64,000 nucleotides of DNA from Elymus sibiricus. Lineage: Eukaryota; Streptophyta; Magnoliopsida; Poales; Poaceae. The notes beneath the pieces were generated by a model, which was given only the letters and a program-made list of their open reading frames with translations, was not told the origin of the DNA and did no database searches. The translations under genes and the position numbers were made by a program. Positions within the stretch are counted from its first letter, which is position 1. Every line of letters starts with the position of its first letter. This document shows positions 32,801-44,254 of this stretch, one piece after another. The stretch is from NCBI GenBank assembly GCA_039707655.1, contig CM077667.1:546944222-547008221 (forward strand). The letters are read 5' to 3'.

Positions 32801-33683
32801 TGGACGGTACGAAACAAAATCAAAGAGACCGAGAAAAACTTGCTAAAGTCGTTCCTTATACATCAAAACAAAAGGGAAATACTCTTTCCTTACAACTTCA
32901 AGTGAGTGTTGTTGTCTTCTCTGTATACTCGGTTTCGCTTACTCGAGGTTAAGTAATGTAATTGATGAGTTATATATGCGTGCGCAGGTACCACTTTATT
33001 CTGCTATCCATTAAGCTTGACGGGGCATTAGTAACTGTCTTAGACTCGAGACGTAAAGATCCCGAGAGTTATGCGGACATGACTGCAATGCTCAAGAAGT
33101 AAGTTCAGTCAATACCGGGACCATATCGGCATGCAACTTTCGTTAATTTTCTGATATCAAGTAATCATTTTCTTTGCCTGGCAGGGTTTGGAAGAAGTTC
33201 ACCCGAAAGGTTCCCGGTCTAAACTCGGAGTTCCGATTTACGCACCCCAAAGTAAGTAGTACTAGCTAGTTCCGCGCATCTCTAATTGATTCAAATTTTC
33301 ATCAATATATCATTACCATGCTTGCTTATCAGTTTGATTGAACTCTATTCTCGTAAAGTGCTTGTACCAGAAAGAAGGGACTTCTTTATGTGCATACTAC
33401 GTATGCGAGTTCATTCGCCACTCGACCTCTGAGCAGGGCTTCTCTGACAAACAATTTGAAGTACGTAAATAATATTCACAATTTTATTTTATATATTACC
33501 ATCAATTGTGTTGAGTTTTATTCATATATATGCATGTATTGACCCCCTTCTTTAAATTAGATCTGGCAGATGCGGGATGAACTCCTACCACATGATCGCA
33601 TACGAGCAATTCAAGAGGAATTTGCGGGATTCTTTCTTGACCACGTCATATCTGAAGACGGAGAATACCATTCGAATATATGA
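29885..33683 (+). CDS. second CACTA protein with Ulp1/C48-like protease domain, 1083 aa, seven exons
   Basis: Exons 29885-30091, 30178-32645, 32728-32901, 32988-33098, 33185-33251, 33359-33460 and 33561-33683. All introns are GT-AG and the joined frame is open to TGA at 33681-33683. Residues 1-69 are acidic. About 160-275 resembles the plant Transposase_24-type region (WKKELKSKFL, HHHTGSGGY). About 377-410 is a coiled coil. About 539-646 is a Pro-rich repeat. Residues about 890-1083 are a Ulp1/C48-like fold with candidate catalytic His952 (YHFILL), Asp969 (VLDSR), Gln1013 and Cys1020 (SLCAYYVCEF). Ulp1 enzymes remove SUMO or related modifiers. I infer a DNA-motif-binding and/or desumoylating helper of the transposase; this is not demonstrated. 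The upstream acceptor fixes the start. Confidence 0.85.
31585..31905 (+). repeat. Pro-rich coding repeat in the second CACTA protein
   Basis: Units of PPPPPPPPASDQGTPPP type (about 75-90 bp) repeated about five times with variants PPARQGT, PPTREGT and PARRSSTPP. It stays in frame and was probably expanded by slippage; it makes long Arg-rich open frames on the other strand that are not genes. Confidence 0.85.
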
Positions 33684-34076
33684 TGTTAGGGATTGTAAAA
33701 GATGTTAGGGATTGTAAAAGATGTTATATTGTATATATGTAGTAGCGTCGGATAGATATACGATAACTTGTTGTTCGACCAATCTCTCCGGAGAAAGAGA
33801 GGTCGATCACTCCTCTCTGTATATGTTCATGACGATCTTATGTACTTACTGGTTCCTTCATTTGCTTACTACCTAGCGTGTCGAGTTCTCTCTATACGTA
33901 TAGTACGTAGCGTCGACCAAGCACGGAGATAAGAGAGGTCACTTCTCTCTAGGTAGCTATTAGCTAGCTAACACAATATATGAAACCCCCAAATTAACCC
34001 TCCAAAACCCCCAACCCCCCCCCCCCCCCCCCTTTCAAAAAAAAACCCCAGCTCCTGAGCTGCTGACGCGTGGATG
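33684..34076 (+). other. 3' flank of the second CACTA gene, with poly-C tract
   Basis: Short repeats such as GGGATTGTAAAAGATGTTA twice (33691-33727) and the related GGTCGATCACTCC / AGAGGTCACTTCTCTC pairs. A poly-C run of about 18 lies at 34015-34032, followed by AAAAAAA. No gene. Confidence 0.7.
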
Positions 34077-34287
34077 CTTATTGGTCCCGGTTGGTATTAC
34101 CAACCGGGACTAAAGGCCCTCCAGCCTGGGCTCGCCGCAGCGGCCACGTGGAGCACCATCTGTCCCGGTTCGTAAGCGAACCGGGACTAAAGGTATTGCG
34201 CTTTAGTCCCGACCCTTTAGTCCCGGTTCCAGAACCGGGACAAATGGGCCTCTGGAACCGGGACAAAAGGGCCTTTTTCCACTAGTG
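34077..34287 (-). repeat. right terminal and subterminal repeat cluster of CACTA
   Basis: Palindromes TGGTCCCGGTTGGTATTACC, GTCCCGGTTCGTAAGCGAACCGGGAC and TTTAGTCCCGGTTCCAGAACCGGGAC, then CCGGGACAAAAGGGCC and the inverted terminus ending CACTAGTG. Confidence 0.9.
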
Positions 34288-34779
34288 GTAGGTATCAGTA
34301 TGTTGAACGGTCTACTTATCACGAACATAATAACTATGTATTGATTATGCCATGAAGAATCATCATACCTATGCGCTATTATATCAATTACCCAACAGTA
34401 ATTTGTTTACCCACCGTTTCTATGCTTATGAGAGAGATGCCTCTAGTGAACCTATGGCCCCTGGGCCCATCTTCCATATTTACTAAAACCCAAAAATTGC
34501 TCCCTGTATTTATTTCCTTTTTATTTCTATTTTATTTTATATTTCTACTACAATCAAATTTAATCCTTGCAATTGGCGAGAACAAGGTGATTTACAACCA
34601 TCTTGCCTTCGTTCGGTGCAAGCATTTGCTTCGTATGTGTGCAGGTACCGCTTACCTTCTTTGTGTGGTGTCTCCCACTGGTTCGATAAATCTTGGTTCT
34701 TAACTGAGGAAATACTATTTGCTACTATACTACATCACCCTTCCTCTTCGGAAAAATCCCAACACTATCACAAGTAGCA
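34288..34779 (+). repeat. LTR of Gypsy element C, remainder
   Basis: Resumes with the duplicated GTA and GGTATCAGTATG. It contains CAACAGTAATTTGTTTACCCACCG, CCTCTAGTGAACCTATGGCCCC and GAGGAAATACT, and ends CACAAGTAGCA. Together with 20172-21214 the LTR is about 1.53 kb. Confidence 0.8.
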
Positions 34780-35772
34780 ATGCCTCCTATGAACGAGCCC
34801 TCTCGGGCTACTAGCTCACATGTACGGGCCCCCTTGTCCTTGGAGACTCTAGGCGATCAGGGTGCATCATCTTCCGGAAAGGAATTTGCCTCTGACTCTG
34901 GTGGTGCTAAAGTGGTAGTGGATGAGGAAGTGGTCATTCCGAAGACCCTTACGCTGCAAGGAGACCGAGATGCCTTGGATGATGCCGCAGATGAAAAGTA
35001 CTTCGCCGATGCACTGAAAGGCTTCAACAAGGTTATTACACGCTATCACCGACGCAAAGAGTCTCGTCCGCCACTCCAATCACATCGCAGACCTGGATGA
35101 AGCGTTGCAAGAGCGTGTGGAGGAGGCACAACATAAATACACTCTCAAGTTGGGCCAACTGGTCCAACGAGAAAAGAAGCTGGACACAGAAAAAGAAGCC
35201 TTCAACTTGAAGGAAGCCGCTTGGGAGCTTGAGGTGGAGAAGAAACAGAAAGAGCTTGCAGATCCACAATCCAACCATGAGCAGTGTCTCATGAACACAA
35301 AAACTCTTCAGGCTAGTCTAGACGAAGAAAATAAGCTCCAGGAAAGTGCTGAATCCAATTTGGCCAGTGAAGATGAAGCACGCCAAGCATGGCTCAGTGC
35401 CATAAGGGTGGGTGTCAAACACGTCAATGTTGTGATAACCCAGATGAATATGACCCCTCTGGATGTAACCATTGGCTCAGCAGAGAGGAACATACATACC
35501 TCATCCAGCAACTTGAGGGCTATCATGAAGTGCGTATCTCCGGGCTTGTGAAAGAGGTCAAACAGCTTGTCTGGACCATCACCAGGAATATCCATTCTCG
35601 CATTCACCATCGCCACCCTGATCTTGACCTTAAGGTGATCTTCAAGCGCATCACAACCAAAACCTATACCAAACCAGCGGAGGAAGCAGTGGGCTCACAC
35701 GTCGCCCAGATCATCGAGAAATGCTCCTGGAAGGACGGCAACCCTCCAGCCACGGCTGGTGATCGCGCCTAG
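34780..35772 (+). pseudogene. C-terminal part of an antisense gag-like gene of a Gypsy/Tat element (D)
   Basis: Plus-strand coding remnant beginning at the junction with LTR C. A linker with an acidic patch is followed by a long coiled coil (QERVEEAQHKYTLKLGQLVQ, EKEAFNLKEAAWELEVEKK) and a C-terminal segment (IHHRHPDLDLKVIFKR, YTKPAEEAVGSH). This layout matches the C-terminal half of the antisense genes in cereal Tat elements. Two frameshifts are visible, near 35045 and near 35510; the stop is at 35770-35772. The N-terminal half would be beyond element C, to the left of the window. Element D is therefore probably in minus orientation. Not functional. Confidence 0.6.
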
Positions 35773-36625
35773 ACTCCTTCCTATCTTTTTCATGCATTAC
35801 TAAAAGGGCATGGATGGCAAGACAATGTTTGATGTAACAAACCTTAATTAGTATTAGGCTTATATTCAGAATACTGTTTGTGATGCGCTTGTTTTTAGAC
35901 ATCTTGCTTCTTAAATGATTCTCTTCTTTGTACACGCGTACACCCTACGTTGCCGGAATGCTTCCAGGCGTGGATGCTCCGGCAATGGCGCTTAGGAGCG
36001 GATCCTAGTATAGCGATCCAAAGGGAACGTCGCCTTCCTGGTAGTTTTACGTTCCGAGAAGAAATTGTTGCCGCAAGGGTGTTGTCGGGCGGACCAGAAC
36101 ACGTCCAAGAACGGAGAAATGCTTCCAGAACGCTCCTTTACGTTCAAGCTAAGTACAAAATTTTGAAGAATCGTTCAAAAAGCAAGTAGTCACGATGATA
36201 AGTTTGAAAATTGAATTAATTCAACTTAGCTTTTCTGCTTTCTTGAGCGTCATTGTGTGATCACACCCCTCGCCTCTCAGAGCATGTCCGTACAGGACCT
36301 CTTTGACTCATACGCCTCTTGAAAGCTGTTGTGTGCTATATCACAGTAATCCTTAGAAGCTGCCTATTATAATCTGAAAAGGTCAGGACGCTAAGGGTCA
36401 CAAGATAAGGATGCAGCTATAAACATTCTCAACAATGCAGGATTACTTTTTTTCTCCAAACCACGAAGAGAAACAACATCCGTTCAGCTGAAAAAGTTCA
36501 CGATATGAGGGACAGGTCCAACAAACATTCAATTCTTTAAGCCTAGGATTCTTGGTGGTATCTATGCGTACCATGAATACAGTGACCATACTGATCTCTG
36601 TGTTGTAACTTACAGTAGATAACAT
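35773..36625. other. unassigned stretch
   Basis: No supportable gene. A plus-strand open stretch at 35950-36189 and a minus-strand one at 36443-36625 lack any recognisable motif. It may be the rest of element D or old unique DNA. Confidence 0.4.
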
Positions 36626-38398
36626 TGTTGGGAACGTAGCATCAAAATATAAAAAATTCCTACGAAATATCCAAGATCTAATTTAGGAGATGCATAGCAA
36701 TGAGAGGGGAGAGTGTGTCTACGCACCCTCGTAGACCATTAAGCGGAAGCATGTATCACGCGGTTGTTGTAGTCGTCCTCTTCACGATCCAATAACGATC
36801 CAATCCGATGAAGTGCCGAACGGACGGCACCTCCGCGTTCAGCACACGTGCGGCTCGGTAATGTCTCCTACTCCTTGATCTAGCAAGTGAGGGCGGAGAA
36901 GTAGATAGGATCGTGGCCAGTACGATGGCGTGATGGTGATGATGGCAGCGGAAACTCCGACAGGGCTTTGCCAAGCACAAAACCAGAGCTACTGAGGAGT
37001 TGTGGGAGGAGGGAGGCGCCAAGGCTTGGTGTGTCCCCTTGGTGCGCCCCCTCCCCTCTTTATATATAGGTGGAGGGGCTAGGAGTCCAACTCCTAGTCC
37101 TCCTAGGGCCGACGGCCAAGGGGGAGGAGTTGCCCCCCTGGTCCTCCTCCACTCTTTCCTTATTTGGCAGGTTTTTCCACCACCAGCCCTAATTGGAAAA
37201 AAGGGTTGGTGCGCGTGACCCATGTAGGCCAGGGCGCCCTCCCTAGGCCCATGTAGGGCCTTCAGACATGGTGGAACCCCTGGTGGACTTCCGGACCCCT
37301 CCAGAACCTTCTGGAACCTTCTGGAAGCTTCCCGGTACAATACCAGAAAAAACAAACTTTATCCGGAACCCCAAATATGACTTCCTATATATAAATATTT
37401 ACCTCCGGACCATTCCGGTGCTCCTCGTGACGTCCGGGATCTCATCCGGGACTTTGAACAACATTCGGTCACCAACGTACATATCCCAACCAACGATAAA
37501 GTTTGTATTACGGAAGCGTGTATCGAACGTTAAGCGTGCGGACCCTACGGGTTCGGGAATCATGTAGACATGACCGAGACACCTCTCCGGTCAATAACCA
37601 ATAGCGGGACCTGGATGCCCATATTGGTTCCTACATATTCCATGCAGATCTTTTATCGGTTGAACCACGATGTCGAGGATTCAGTTAATCCCGTATGCAA
37701 TTCCCTTTGTCCAGCGATATGTTACTTGCCCGAGATTCGATCGTCGGTATCTCCATACCTAGTTTAATCTCGTTACTGGCAAGTCTCTTTACTCGTTCCG
37801 TAATACAAGATCCCGTGACTAAACTCATTAGTCATATGCTTGCAAGCTTCTTGTGATGTTGTATTACCGAGAGGGCCCAGGCATATCTCGCCGTCATACG
37901 GAGTGACAATATTCTAGTCTCGATCCATGCCAACCCAACAAACACCCTCGGGGATACCTGTAGAGCACCTTTATGATTATCCAGTTACGAAGTGACGTTT
38001 GGATACACACTAAGTATTCCTCCGGTGTCAGGGGGTTGCATGATCTTATGGTCTAAGGAATAGATACTTGACATGAAGAAAGACTATGCATTCAAACTTC
38101 AGAGACACGATCATATGCTAAGCTTTCGATTGGGTCTTGTCCATCACATAATTATTCCTAAGGATGTGATCCCGTTATCAAATGACAACTCATGTCTATG
38201 GTTAGGAAACCCTAGCCATCTTTGATCAACGAGCTAGTCTAGTAGAGGCTCACTAGGTACACGGTGTTGTTTATGTATTCACACATGTATTTAAGTTTCC
38301 AGTCAATACAATTCTAGCATGAATAATAAACACTTATCAGGAACAAGGAAATGTGATAATAACTAATTTAGTATTGCCTCTACGGCATATTTCCAACA
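36626..38398 (-). repeat. 3' LTR of the BARE/Angela-like element (1773 bp)
   Basis: Starts TGTTGGGAACGTAGC and ends CTACGGCATATTTCCAACA; length and both ends agree with BARE/WIS/Angela LTRs. TATA-like TATATATAAA (minus strand) at 37059-37068. Confidence 0.88.
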
Positions 38399-38431
38399 GT
38401 GTGCCACTTGCACTAGAGTCAATAATCTAGA

Positions 38432-41400
38432 TTACATTGTAGTGTATCTAACACCCATTGCCTTCTGGTGTTGATCATGTTTTGCTCGTGAGAGAGGTTT
38501 AGCCAATGGGTCTGCAACATTCAGATCCGTGTGTACTTTGCAAATTTCTATGTCTTCCTCCTTGATGTAATCGTGGATGGAATTGAAGCGGCGCTTTATA
38601 TGCTTGGTCTTCTTGTAAAACCTGGGCTCTTTGGCAATGGCAGTGGCTCCAGTGTTGTTACAAAGGATAGTCATTGGATCCGACGCACTAGGCACAACTC
38701 GTAGTTTGGTCATGAACTCCTTCATCCAGATTCCTTCTTGCGCTGCTTCCGAAGCAGCTATATATTCCGCCTCACATGTAGGTGCTGCTACCACGCTTTG
38801 CTTGGAGCTACTCCAACTGACCGCTCCTCCATTCAGAATAAATATGTATCTGGATTGAGACTTAGAGTCATCTGGATCTGTGTCAAAGATAGCATCGGCA
38901 TAACCTGTTACGACGAGCTCTTCGTCACCTCCATAAACGAGAAACATTTCCTTAGTCCTCTTTAGGTACTTAAGGATATTTTTGACCGTTGTCCAGTGAT
39001 CTACTCCTGGATCGTTTTGGTACCTCCCCGCCATACTTATGGCGAGGTACACATCAGGTCTGGTACACAGCATGGCATACATTATAGAGCCTATGGCTGA
39101 GGCATAGGAGATGACCTTCATCCTTTCTCTTTCTTCTACCATGGTCGGGCTTTGAGTTTTACTCAACTTCACACCTGGCAATACAGGCAAGAACCCATTT
39201 TTGGACTGATCCATTTTGAACTTCTTCAAAACTTTGTCAAGTTATGTGCTCTGTGAAAGTCCTATCAAGTGTCTTGATCTATCTCTACAGATCTTTATGC
39301 CCAATATATAAGCAGCCTATCCGAGGTCTTTCATTGAAAAACTCTTACTCAAGTATCCCTTCACGCTTTTCAGAAATTCTATACTGTTTCCAATCAACAA
39401 TATGTCATTCACGTATAATATTAGAAACGTTGTAGAGCTCGCACTCACTTTCTTGTAAATAAAATCTTCTCCATAAACTTGTATAAACCCAAAAGCTTTT
39501 GATAACCTCATCAAAGCGTAGAATCCAACTCCGAGATGCTTGCACCAGTCCATAGATGGATCTCTGGAGCTTGCATACTTTGTTAGCATCCTTTGGATCG
39601 ACAAAACCTTCCGGCTACATCATATACAACTCTTCCTTAAGGAAATAGTTAAGGAACGCAGTCTTGATGTCCATCTGCCAGATTTCATAATCAAAAAATG
39701 CAGAAATTGCTAACATGATCCTAACAGACTTTAGCATCGCTACGGGTGAGAAAGTCTCATCGTAGTCAACTCCTTGAACTTTTCGAAACCCCTTTGCGAC
39801 AAGTCAAGCTTTATAGACGGTGATATTACCATCAACGTCTGCCTTCTTCTTAAAGATCCATTTGTTCTCAATGTCCCTATGGTCATTCGGTAAGTTTTCC
39901 AAAGTCCATACTTTGTTTTCATACATGGATTCTATCTCGGATTTCATGGCCTCTAGCCATTTGTCAGAATCTGGGCCCATCATCGCTTCCTCATAGCTCG
40001 TAGGTTCACCATTGTCTAACAACATGACTTCCAAGACAGGATTACCATACCACTCAGGGGCAGTATGTGTTCTTGTCGACCTATGAGGTTCGGTAGTGAC
40101 TTGATCCGAAGTTTGATGATCATCATCATTAGCTTCCTCTTCAATTGGTGTAGGCGCCATAGGAACAACTTTCTGTGTTGCACTACTTTTTAATTTAAGT
40201 AGAGGTTCGATAAATCTCATCAAGTTCTACCTTCCTCCCACTCACTTCTTTTGAGAGAAACTCCTTCTCTAGAAAGGATCCATTGTTGGCAACAAAGATC
40301 TTGCCTTCGGACATGTGATAGAAGGTATACCCAATTGTTTCTTTAGGGTATCCTATGAAGACGCATTTCTCCACTTTGGGTTCGAGCTTATCAGGCTGAA
40401 GCTTTTTGACATAAGCGTTGCATCCCCAAACTTTAGGAAACGATAGCTTAGGTTTCTTGCCAAACCATAGTTCATACGGTGTCGTCTCAACGGACTTAGA
40501 TGGTGCCCTATTTAAAGTGAATGTTGTTGTCTCTAATGCATAACCCCAAAATGATAGTGGCAAATCGGTAAGAGACATCATAGAATGCACCATATCTAAT
40601 AAAGTACGATTAGGACATTCGGACACACCATTACGCTGTGGTGTTCCAGGTGACGTGAGTTGTGAAACTATTCCACACTGTCTTAAATGAGTACCAAACT
40701 CGTAACTCAGATATTCTCCTCCACGATGAGATCATAGGAACTTTATCTTCTTGTTACGATGATTTTCAACTTCACTCTGAAATTGCTTGAACTTTTCAAA
40801 AGTTTCAAACTTGTGTTTAATCAAGTAAATATATCCATATCTACTCAGGTCATCCGTGAAGGTAAGAAAATAACGATATCCACCATGCGCTTCCACACTC
40901 ATTGGACCGCATACATCAGTATGTATTATTTTCAACAAGTCACTTGTCCGCTCCATTGTACCAGAAAATGGGGTTTTACTCATCTTGCCCATGAGGCATG
41001 GTTCGCATGTCTTAAGCAATTCAAAATCGAGAGTTTCCAAAAGTCCATCAGCATGGAGCTTCTTCATGTGTTTTACACCAATATGACCTAAGCGACAGTG
41101 CCACAAGTATGTGGTACTATCATCAGTAACTTTGTATCTTTTGGCATCAGTATGAACTTGTCTATTACTACGATTGAGATTCAATAAGAATAAACCATTC
41201 ACATTGGGTGCATGACCATAAAAGATATTATTCATATAAATAGAACAACCATTATTCTCTGACTTAAATGAATAACCGTCTCGCAATAAAGATGATCCGG
41301 ATATAATGTTCATGCTCAACACAGGCACCAAATAATAATTATTTAGGTTTAAAACTAATCCCGAAGGTAATCGTAGAGATAGCGTGCCGACGGCGATCAC

Positions 41401-42398
41401 ATCAACCTTGGAACCATTTTCGACGCGCATCGTCACCTCGTCCTTAGCCAGTCTCCGTTTATTCCGCAACTCCTGTTTTGATTTACAAATATTAGCAATC
41501 GAACCGGTATCAAATACCCAGGCGCTACTACGAGAACTAGTAAGGTACACATCAATAACATTTATATTAAATATACCTTTGTTCATGTTGCCAGCCTTCT
41601 TATCTGCCAAGTACTTGGGGCAGTTCCGCTTCCAGTGACCACTCCCCTTGCAATAGAAGCACTCAGTCTCAGGTTTGAGTCCAGCCTTGGATTTCTTCAC
41701 GGGAGCGGCAACTGGCTTGCCATTCTTGTTGAAGTTTCCCTTCTTTCCCTTGCCTTTGTTGAAACTAGTGGCCTTTTTAACAATCAATACTTGATGCTCC
41801 TTTCTGATTTCTACCTCCGCGGCCTTAAGCATCGCGAATAGCTCTCCATCCCTTGCATGTTATAGTTCATCACTAAGCTATTGTAGCTTGGTGGAAGTGA
41901 CTGGAGAATCCTCTCGATCGCTGCCTCAGGCGGAAGATTAAATCCCAGTTGAGTCAAGCGATTGTACTACCCAGACATTCCGAGTACATGCTCACTTCCT
42001 CAGCTATTCTCCTCCATCTTACAGCCGAAGAACTTGTCAGATGTCTCATACCTCTCAACATGGGCGTGAGCCTGAAATACCAATTGCAGCTCTTCCATCA
42101 TTTCATACGCCCCGTGGTGCTCAAAATATTTTTGGAGCCCCGGTTCTAGGCCATAAAGCATGGAACACTTAACTATCGAGTAGTCATCAGATCATGGCTA
42201 CCAGACGTTCACAACGTCCACAGACGACACTTGAGGGGTTGGCGCATCGAGCGGTGCATCAAGGACATAAGCCTTCTGTGCAGCAGTGAGGATAATCCTC
42301 AGATTACGGACCCAGTCTGCATAATTGCTCCCATCATCTTTCAACTTAGCTTTCTCTAGGAACGCATTAAAATTCAGGGGAACTACTGCACGAGCCAT
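38432..42398 (-). pseudogene. BARE/Angela-like gag-pol, multiply frameshifted
   Basis: Minus-strand remnants in proper order. Gag N-terminus at 42198-42398 (MARAVVPLNFNAFLEKAKL). Zinc knuckle CFYCKGSGHWKRNC (about 41650), protease VFDTGSIANICKS and pre-integrase WHCRLGHIGVKHM up to integrase FTDDLSRYGYIYL at 40732-41832. Integrase C-terminal part at 40195-40626; the linker and RT start at 39804-40223 (ENKWIFKKK). RT centre at 39317-39604 (LYVNDILLIGN, with Asn in place of the first catalytic Asp of YVDD). RNase H at 38432-39229 (ADPLAKPLSR near the end). Frames change several times and parts of gag (41833-42197) and RT (39605-39803) have no open frame. Non-functional. Confidence 0.88.
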
Positions 42399-43649
42399 TG
42401 ATCTACAACATAATTTTGGAAAGACTATTAGACTATGTTCATAATAATTGGTTCAGTTAATCAAATTACTAATGAACTCCCACTTAAATCAACATCCCTC
42501 AAGTTGTCTAAGTGCTACATGATCCAAATTCACCAACCCACGTCCGATCATCACATGAGATGGGGTGGTGTCAATGGTGAAAATTTCCATGTTGATCATA
42601 TCTACTATATGACTTATGTTCGACCTTTTGATCCTTCATGTTCCGAGGCCATGTATGTACATGCTAGGCACGTCAAGTTTAACCCAAGTATTCTGCATGT
42701 GCAAAACTGGCTTACGCTCGTCGTATGCGAACGAAGAATCTATCACACCCGATCATCACGTGGTGCTTCGAAACGTTGAAACTTCGCAACGGTGCATACT
42801 TAAGGAGAACACAATTTTCTTGAAATTAAGTGAAGGGGTCATCTTATAATGCTACCATCGTCCTAAGCAAAATAAGATGCATAAAGGATAAACATCACAT
42901 GCAATCAATATAAGTGATATGATATGGCCATCATCGTCTTGTGCTTTTGATCTCCATCTCCAAAGCACCGACATGATCTCCATCGTCACCGGCATGATAC
43001 CATGATCTCCATCATCGTGCTGTCATGTGGTTGTCTCCACCACTATTGCTAACGCATAGCGATAAAGTAAAGCAATTACATGGCGTTTAATGATTGACAC
43101 GCAGACCATGCAATAAATTAAAAAACAAGCCTATGGCTCCTGCCGGTAGCCGTACTCATCGATGCAAGTCATGAAAACTATTACAAAACATGATCATCTC
43201 ATACATCAAAATATATCAAATCACGTCTTGGCCATATCACATCACAACATGCCCTAAAAAACAAGTTAGACGTGCTCTACTTCGTTGTTTTCAAATTTTA
43301 CGTGCCTTGTTGGGCAACTAGAAAGAACCGTTCTTAACTATGCAAAGCCACAACGGTGATACTCAAGTTGCCTTTTAACCTTCTACAAGGACCGCCGTTG
43401 TCAAATCATATTCAACTAAAGTAGGAGAGACAGACACCCGCCAGCCACTTTATGCAATACAAGTTGCATGTCTGTCAGTGGAACCGGTCTTTTGTACATG
43501 GACAAGTAAATTTGGTCTGGGCCGCTTCATCCCACAATACCGCCGAATCAAAATAAGATAAAGGAGGTAAGCAATCTGAACATCAATGCCCACAAACTTC
43601 TTTTGTGTTCTACTCGTGCATATCATCTACTCGAAACCCGACAAGTAGT
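42399..43649 (-). other. 5' untranslated leader of the BARE/Angela-like element
   Basis: Non-coding sequence upstream of gag (minus strand), typical in length for BARE-like elements. Related blocks are found at 57640-58990 in Copia element F (for example GACTATGTTCATAATAATT and GTGCTCCCACTCAAATCAA-like stretches). GTAGT at 43645-43649 could be the left target duplication of element E. Confidence 0.7.
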
Positions 43650-44254
43650 TGTTGGACTTGATGGGGTCACCTACTAAGGGTAGGGTCACATGCCTGAGAC
43701 TAGGACCGACCTAGGGCCCCACAACATCATTAAAGGGTCTCCGTACTGCAAGACACACTCAAATACGCTATCTGATAAACTCACTCGGATGTCATTCATC
43801 TCACTCGGATATCACCTATCCACTCGAATAGTGGTCATTCACTCGGACGTACTACCATCAGTCGGCCTCACACATCACACTCGGACATGGGAGATGAAGA
43901 GGCGACATGGGAGCTACAACGTTCGAGGACTTAAAGCGGGACTTCAATCACAGTCATAACTGTCGTTACCAGTAACGGCATCAGTACTCATCATCTTGAA
44001 ACCGCAATAATGGAGCATTGATGAGGCGGGCGCACTCTATATAAGCCCAACTCCAACTCCTTGGGAGGGGTTAGGCATACTGTGTAATCAGACACTCTCA
44101 AGGAAACTAAACTCCCGAGCTCGAGACATAGGGCTGTTACCTCCTCCGAGAGGGGCCTGAACTCGTAAATACGAGTGCCACAACTGCGCCGTAGCTAGGT
44201 CTCGCCCCCTCTTTCGTACCCCCCGTACTCATTGTCAGACCAGATCCCACGACC
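43650..44254 (+). repeat. 5' LTR of Gypsy element E (about 605 bp)
   Basis: Starts TGTTGGACTTGATGGGG and ends about GATCCCACGAC. It contains many CACTCGG motifs and a TATA box. The 3' border is set by the primer-binding site that follows and may be off by a few bases. Confidence 0.7.
44038..44044 (+). promoter_or_regulatory. TATA box in LTR E
   Basis: TATATAA in CACTCTATATAAGCCCAAC, about 390 bp into the LTR. Confidence 0.65.

Larger units (their letters stand above)
21215..34287 (+). mobile_element. complete CACTA (En/Spm-type) DNA transposon, 13,073 bp
   Basis: Left end CACTAGTACATAAGAGGGC and right end GGGCCTTTTTCCACTAGTG (inverted CACTAGTGGAAAAAGG) are flanked by a perfect 3-bp target duplication GTA (21212-21214, 34288-34290). 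The element sits in an LTR of Gypsy element C, whose sequence resumes without loss. It carries three intact genes in the same direction: a 119-aa coiled-coil/membrane protein, a TNP2-type transposase, and a large second protein with a Ulp1-like protease domain. Palindromic subterminal motifs lie at both ends and once internally. Intact frames, intact ends and a perfect duplication make this a candidate autonomous copy. Confidence 0.95.
13704..34779 (+). mobile_element. Gypsy LTR retrotransposon C, 3' portion with split LTR
   Basis: Non-coding 3' UTR sequence (13704-15022, 20070-20171) leads into an LTR that starts at 20172 and ends at 34779. The UTR is interrupted by a Copia element (15023-20069), the LTR by a CACTA transposon (21215-34287). 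The phrase ACTCGAGGACGAGCA followed by AATTAAGCTTGGGGATGC before TACGTCTCCAACGTATC is a familiar UTR/LTR border of an abundant Triticeae Gypsy family; I do not commit to a name. No coding part of C is in the window. Confidence 0.8.
36626..43649 (-). mobile_element. BARE/Angela-like Copia retrotransposon, 5' LTR not in view
   Basis: One LTR (36626-38398) followed leftward-to-rightward by RNase H, RT, integrase, protease and gag pieces on the minus strand and then a long leader (42399 to about 43640). The leader ends TCTACTCGAAACCCG, just where the primer-binding site and 5' LTR should follow; instead the LTR of Gypsy element E starts at 43650. Either E inserted at this point (the missing LTR would then lie beyond the window) or the element is truncated. 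The coding region is broken in many places. Confidence 0.85.

Noticed and set aside
36443..36625. 60-codon minus-strand frame ending at the Angela-like LTR, considered as a host gene fragment
   Set aside because: Too short and without a motif I can name.
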